From positions 1 through 51,409 of the forward strand of contig JARLGF010000037.1 of NCBI GenBank assembly GCA_031296165.1: a DNA stretch of 51,409 nucleotides, in the 5' to 3' direction. The notes beneath the pieces are model-generated. The model searched no databases, had not been told where the DNA came from, and saw only the letters and a list, made by a program, of their open reading frames with translations. Below, one piece after another: positions 47,444-51,409 of this stretch (its first letter is position 1; each line of letters begins with the position of its first letter). The position numbers and the translations under genes are program-made. This DNA is from Occallatibacter sp. (GTDB taxonomy: Bacteria > Acidobacteriota > Terriglobia > Terriglobales > Acidobacteriaceae).

Positions 47444-47533
47444 AATGCACCTCCGACGATTGCCGGCATGACATTTTTAGTGCCCGTTTCGCGGCCGTAA
47501 TGGATGCGCCGATCTGTGCGATCTATTGATTCT

Positions 47534-47710
47534 TTGATTACCCCTCCCCCCCTCCCCCTATGTTTTTAGTCAAGTTATCCAGTTTCAACGAGATACGATG
47601 GGGGTACCGCCGCAAAAATTAGATTCTAAAGGGGTTACATATCAAAAATTAGATAACAAAGGGGTTACGGGCTATTTTTGGCGTTTTTTTGAGGCTTTCG
47701 TACCGCATGT
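47534..47710 (+). repeat. ~175 bp interspersed repeat with C/G tract, copy B, containing two tandem 30-bp units
   Basis: Aligns with reverse complement of 21595-21765; internal CAAAAATTAGATTCTAAAGGGGTTAC (47613) and CAAAAATTAGATAACAAAGGGGTTAC (47643). Confidence 0.85.
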
Positions 47711-47776
47711 TGAGATTTCTATGCTTTTCATCGGGCTGAAATCTTCTTTCGGTGCGTTCTGTTCAGGTCCCGACGA

Positions 47777-47810
47777 CCCACTCATCGCGATAAAGCCGCG
47801 ATGAATGGGG
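47777..47810. repeat. hairpin repeat, variable-stem family, member 1
   Basis: CCCACTCATCGCG-ataaagc-CGCGATGAATGGGG. Confidence 0.75.
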
Positions 47811-47888
47811 TACAGTTTCGCCTTTTTGGGGATGGACAGGCGGATCGGTGAGTGGGCCAACTGCCCTTGGAAATTCGGCAAAAGACCC

Positions 47889-47951
47889 GGGGCTGAAGCC
47901 CCACGTTCATTCCAGCCTGTTTTCAGGGGCCTGAAGGCCCCTGCTCCCTCC
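47889..47951. repeat. double-hairpin REP-like element, copy 1
   Basis: GGGGCTGAAGCCCC ... GGGGCCTGAAGGCCCCTGCTCCCTCC. Confidence 0.75.
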
Positions 47952-48070
47952 AAAAATTCGATGCCTGGGTTCAAAAAGACACTATGGAACAATTGTGCGC
48001 CTGGGTGGGGTAATTATCTGCAAGTATCAGCGGTGCGGCAGACACGCTGCGCGTTTTTGGTTCGTGGTTT

Positions 48071-48116
48071 CCCACCCATTTCGCAAAAAAAAAAAACGCG
48101 AAATGGGTGGCGCACC
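48071..48116. repeat. hairpin repeat, variable-stem family, member 2
   Basis: CCACCCATTTCGC-A12C-GCGAAATGGGTGG, then CGCACC. Confidence 0.8.
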
Positions 48117-48400
48117 GCAGAGTGTGGGCGGGTCCTGGGAGGGCACCGGCGGCGAAAATCGGCGAAATGCGGCGCTGCAGAGGCAGCGGAGCGACGTTCT
48201 CCAGCGCGTCATTTCGGATGGATTGGCACTTTTTGGCGGATTTTGCCCGTAAAAACTGGCTGGATTTACGTGGAAACGTATGGTGGCTGGTTTTGGCCGT
48301 TGAGGATTCCTTCCGGATCGCCGGTGATTGGACCTGTAGAGATCAAAAGTTATATGCGACATCAGGGGGTGATCTCTGCCGATTGAGGTGTTGTTGCTTT

Positions 48401-48433
48401 CCCAGGTCTCAAAAAGCGAGACCTGGGGCACCC
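48401..48433. repeat. hairpin repeat, variable-stem family, member 3
   Basis: CCCAGGTCTC-aaaaagc-GAGACCTGGG, then GCACCC. Confidence 0.8.
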
Positions 48434-48521
48434 ACATGTCGTGGATCTATCAGCATTTCTCAAGACCTGGACCAGTCGTCCGATTCAGAGCGAAACCAGA
48501 GTAGGTGTAGCTCAACGAGTT

Positions 48522-49277
48522 TCACGAAGGTTGCCGCTCCCTGTTGGTCGCGTCGACTTGAGATCTTCTGTTTCGAGATACAGCAACTCTGGTTTCGCTA
48601 TAGCGGGCGGGGCAGGCAGTCTGGTCAAAATCGGCGAAGACAAAGCCGTCGCGGTCGACGACTTCTCCGGCTTCAAGAATCAATGGTGCGCTGAACATGG
48701 GGCCGGCATAGACGCAGGTGTGGAACTCGCCGCGTTCTCCGCAGGGGTCGGCCGTGGGCGGCAGATCGCGCAGGAGCGCTACATCGAACTCGCGTCCGGC
48801 AAAGGAACCGGGTAACTGCTTTGAGTCCACACAGGAGAGCCGGGCGCGCAGTCCACCGGCGATCATCTGGCGGGCGAGTTCGGGAGTGGGAATCTGCCAG
48901 AGGGGAAACAAGGGCTCCAGGCCGGTGGGCTTGAGCTGGGTTTCGCGATAGGTGCGGACATCGGGCAGGAAAAGGTCGCCAAAGGCGATGGCGTCTATGC
49001 GTTCATTGATGGCGCGCTGGCAGACCGCGGCCATGCGTTGCTCATAGATTTCGTTTGAGCAAGGCCAGGGAAGCGGCACAATCCACAAGGGCAGACCGGC
49101 GGCGCGGGCCTGCGCTTCCAGCACCGAGCGGCGGGTGCCGTGCATGGCGACACGCTGGAATTCTTCGTTGAGGGTGGTGAGCAGGCCGCAGAGTTCAATG
49201 CTGGGATCGCTGCGCAGAAGATGGAGAGCCCAAGCGCTGTCTTTGCCGCTGCTCCAGGAGAGGAGGACACGTTTCAT
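48522..49277 (-). CDS. Dph6-like ATP-binding protein (diphthine--ammonia ligase family)
   Basis: MKRVLLSWSSGKDSAWALHLL, DAIAFGDLFLPDVRTYRETQLKPTGLEPLFPLW, GGLRARLSCVD. Confidence 0.88.
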   Translation of the reverse strand: MKRVLLSWSSGKDSAWALHLLRSDPSIELCGLLTTLNEEFQRVAMHGTRRSVLEAQARAAGLPLWIVPLPWPCSNEIYEQRMAAVCQRAINERIDAIAFGDLFLPDVRTYRETQLKPTGLEPLFPLWQIPTPELARQMIAGGLRARLSCVDSKQLPGSFAGREFDVALLRDLPPTADPCGERGEFHTCVYAGPMFSAPLILEAGEVVDRDGFVFADFDQTACPARYSETRVAVSRNRRSQVDATNRERQPS

Positions 49278-49328
49278 AGCAAGATCATAACTGCTTGTTC
49301 GCGCATCGTCCTCACGATATCCAGCAAT

Positions 49329-49528
49329 AAAACGGCCTGTCGCGTGAAAGCGGCAGGCCGCAGAATGCCGACAAAGAAATTTGGTGATTCCAGGGAAGGA
49401 TCCGGGGCTAAAGCCCCCCTCAATCGATGGGCCTTATTCGTGAGGCTGAAGCCTCACGCTCCCTCCGAAAAAGCAAAGGAGGGTGGCATCAGTCTGTGGC
49501 CTGTCGCTATCACGCGGCAGGCCGTTTT
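49329..49528. repeat. 200-bp element bounded by ~37-bp hairpin-forming inverted repeats
   Basis: Left AAAACGGCCTGTCGCGTGAAAGCGGCAGGCCGCAGA; right (reverse complement) AAAACGGCCTGCCGCGTGATAGCGACAGGCCACAGA. Confidence 0.8.
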
Positions 49529-49548
49529 GCTTTTGTTTGTGTTGCGGG

Positions 49549-51409
49549 TTAGTTCAGCGTGAGGTTGGCGTGAAGCGGGGTGTCTTCACTGGAGTCGCCG
49601 ACGCGGATGACGAACTTGCCGGGATCGATGGTCCACTTGTGAGTCGGCGTGTCCCAGTAACTGAAGGCGCGCGCATCGAGGTTCAGAGTGACGTGTTTGG
49701 TTTCTCCCGGAGCGAGGCGGACTTTTTCAAATCCCTTTAGCTCGCGCTCGGGGCGGTCTGCTTTGGCGGAAGGATCGGAGACATAGAGTTGGGCTACTTC
49801 CGCTCCGGCCACGCTGCCGGTGTTGGTGACGTCGAAGCTGACCGCGACCGTGGAACCGGAGGCAGCCGTGGCGGGCACCTTGAGATTGGAGAAGCTGAAG
49901 GTGGTGTAGCTGAGGCCGAAGCCGAAGGGGTAGAGGGGATGCTTGCCGGTGGTGGTCCAGTAGCGATAGCCGACCATGAGGCGGTCACCGTAGTTGATGT
50001 GCTCGATGACGTAATCGACCTTGTGGCCATCGGTTTCAGTGACGTGGAGAGCGGTGTCCGCGCCCTTAACGGGATAGAAGTAAGGATACGAGGCGCTGGC
50101 CGTCCAACTGGTATCAAAGGTCACGGGCAGCTTGCCTTCGGGATTTTGCTTGCCGAAGAGGACATCGGCGACGGCGGTTCCACCTTCCTGGCCGGGATAG
50201 TAAAGCTGCAGGAGCGCAGGAACTTTGCTAAGCCAGCGCCGCGTGTCCGTGCCGACGCCGCCGGTGACGGTGACGATGGTGTGGGGATTGACCGCGGCCA
50301 TGGCTTCAATGAGCGCGTCCTCGCCCCAGGGCAGGGTGAAGGTGCGGTCGTGTCCCTCGCCCTCAGAGTAACGCTCAAAGCCGACAGCGACGACGACTAC
50401 ATCGGCGGCTGCGGCCATTTGCCTGGCTTCGGCGGAGATGAGGTCGGGCTCATAGGCGATGCCGAGCGCGAAGTGGTTGACGGAGTCGTGGGGCAGGTAT
50501 TCGGCCACGACGTTTATGGTTTGGCCTTCATGGAGATCGAGCGGCCAGGCTTGCGGGGTGTGGCCCTCGATGAGGCGATCGGCCTCCAGTTGCTTGCCGT
50601 CAATGAACACCTTGCGGACATCGTCGTTGGCGGCTGCGGTGAGGAGGAGATATTTACCTGTTTTATCGGCCTTGAAGGCGGTGGTGTACCGGATGCTGCG
50701 CGGAGATTTTTGCTCGGGGCCGCGCGTGTCCGGTCTCCAGTCGGCAATGGATTTGGGCGAGGAGATTACCGGTGCGCCGGTGAAGTCGCGATTGGGGAAG
50801 GTTTCAGCCTTGACGCCGCCGGTCCAGTTGGTTTGCTGGAAGAAGTCGGTGGATTCAGGAAGGCCGCGGCTGTAGAGCACGCTCACTTTGGGGCCGAGCA
50901 GATTGGCGATGCCTGTGATGGTGCTGACCGGCTCAAAGGCTGTGGCGAGGGAAGAACCGCCGCCGCCGATTACCGCCGGGTAGGCGTTGGGTCCAATGAC
51001 CGCGACGGTCTTGATTTTGGCGGGGTCGAGGGGGAGGAGATGGCCCTGGTTCCTGAGCAGTGTGATGCTTTCCAGCGCGCCCTGCAAGGCGACGGCGCGA
51101 TCGGCTACCGAGTACGTGGAGCTGGCGGGATCGAACTGCGGGTGATCGAGGAATCCGTAGCGGAGGGCGGTGCGGATGAGGCGCAGCACCTTGTCGTCGA
51201 TGGTGGACTCTTTAACGAGCCCGGCGTGCACTGCGGGGACGAGGGTCTGGACGTTCATGAATTTGGGAGTGGGCATTTCCAGATCGAGGCCATAGTTGGC
51301 AGCGCCGATGCCGTCGTAGGTAGCGTCCCAGTCGGACATCAAAATACCCTTGAAGCCCCACTCGCCTTTGAGCACCTTGAGGTTGAGGAACTCGCTCTGC
51401 GTGGCGTGG
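49549..51409 (-). CDS. GH3 beta-glucosidase-like, with PA14-like insertion and C-terminal Fn3-like domain (5' end outside the window)
   Basis: GFKGILMSDWDATYDGI near the window edge, VAVIGPNA, PA14-like RYTTAFKADKTGKYLLLTAAANDDVRKVFIDG, YPFGFGLSYTTFSFSNLKVP, AQLYVSDPSAKADRPERELKGFEKVRLAPGE. Confidence 0.93.
   Translation of the reverse strand, partial: HATQSEFLNLKVLKGEWGFKGILMSDWDATYDGIGAANYGLDLEMPTPKFMNVQTLVPAVHAGLVKESTIDDKVLRLIRTALRYGFLDHPQFDPASSTYSVADRAVALQGALESITLLRNQGHLLPLDPAKIKTVAVIGPNAYPAVIGGGGSSLATAFEPVSTITGIANLLGPKVSVLYSRGLPESTDFFQQTNWTGGVKAETFPNRDFTGAPVISSPKSIADWRPDTRGPEQKSPRSIRYTTAFKADKTGKYLLLTAAANDDVRKVFIDGKQLEADRLIEGHTPQAWPLDLHEGQTINVVAEYLPHDSVNHFALGIAYEPDLISAEARQMAAAADVVVVAVGFERYSEGEGHDRTFTLPWGEDALIEAMAAVNPHTIVTVTGGVGTDTRRWLSKVPALLQLYYPGQEGGTAVADVLFGKQNPEGKLPVTFDTSWTASASYPYFYPVKGADTALHVTETDGHKVDYVIEHINYGDRLMVGYRYWTTTGKHPLYPFGFGLSYTTFSFSNLKVPATAASGSTVAVSFDVTNTGSVAGAEVAQLYVSDPSAKADRPERELKGFEKVRLAPGETKHVTLNLDARAFSYWDTPTHKWTIDPGKFVIRVGDSSEDTPLHANLTLN

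Noticed and set aside
47380-47600. FMN riboswitch upstream of riboflavin synthase
   Set aside because: No RFN-element consensus on the minus strand; the region is occupied by the heptamer repeat and copy B of the C/G-tract repeat.
47598-47804. 68-aa ORF MGVPPQKLDSKGVTYQKLDNKGVTG...
   Set aside because: The KLDxKGVTxQ repeat is only the translation of the 30-bp DNA repeat; copy A has no equivalent start or clear reading-frame conservation, so DNA/RNA-level function is more likely.

Overview
The window is 51.4 kb of GC-rich bacterial chromosome. Gene content and intergenic repeat style suggest an acidobacterium; this is inferred from gene families, not from a database search. Most of it is housekeeping and carbohydrate-degradation genes. 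In order: ileS (partial, -), a TonB-like protein, a GH38 alpha-mannosidase, tRNA-Arg(ACG), a TlpA-like thioredoxin, a GT2 glycosyltransferase, a pterin operon (two tandem PTPS paralogues + folE) followed by truB, a tesA-like esterase divergent from a ybbA/ybbP-like ABC transporter, hpt, lgt, a SprT-like metalloprotease, a SYLF-domain protein, an M28 peptidase, a second GH38, a GH63-like hydrolase, a fluoride riboswitch with crcB and three DUF190 domains, a sialate O-acetylesterase, a split and a fused 11-heme cytochrome c/cytochrome b system, an ACAD/ETF-QO/ETF operon, riboflavin synthase, a Dph6-like ligase and a partial GH3. No integrase, transposase, phage gene or CRISPR array was seen. The least explained material is intergenic: (i) a ~175 bp diverged repeat with an invariant C/G tract, present twice in inverted orientation 26 kb apart; (ii) a family of hairpins whose stems change while both arms covary and the outer ends stay conserved; (iii) a 200 bp element bounded by ~37 bp inverted repeats that are themselves hairpins; (iv) strictly 7-bp-periodic repeats with different unit sequences at several loci, including a 33-unit array; (v) matched pairs of GTGA-N6-TCAC palindromes in front of both cytochrome operons.
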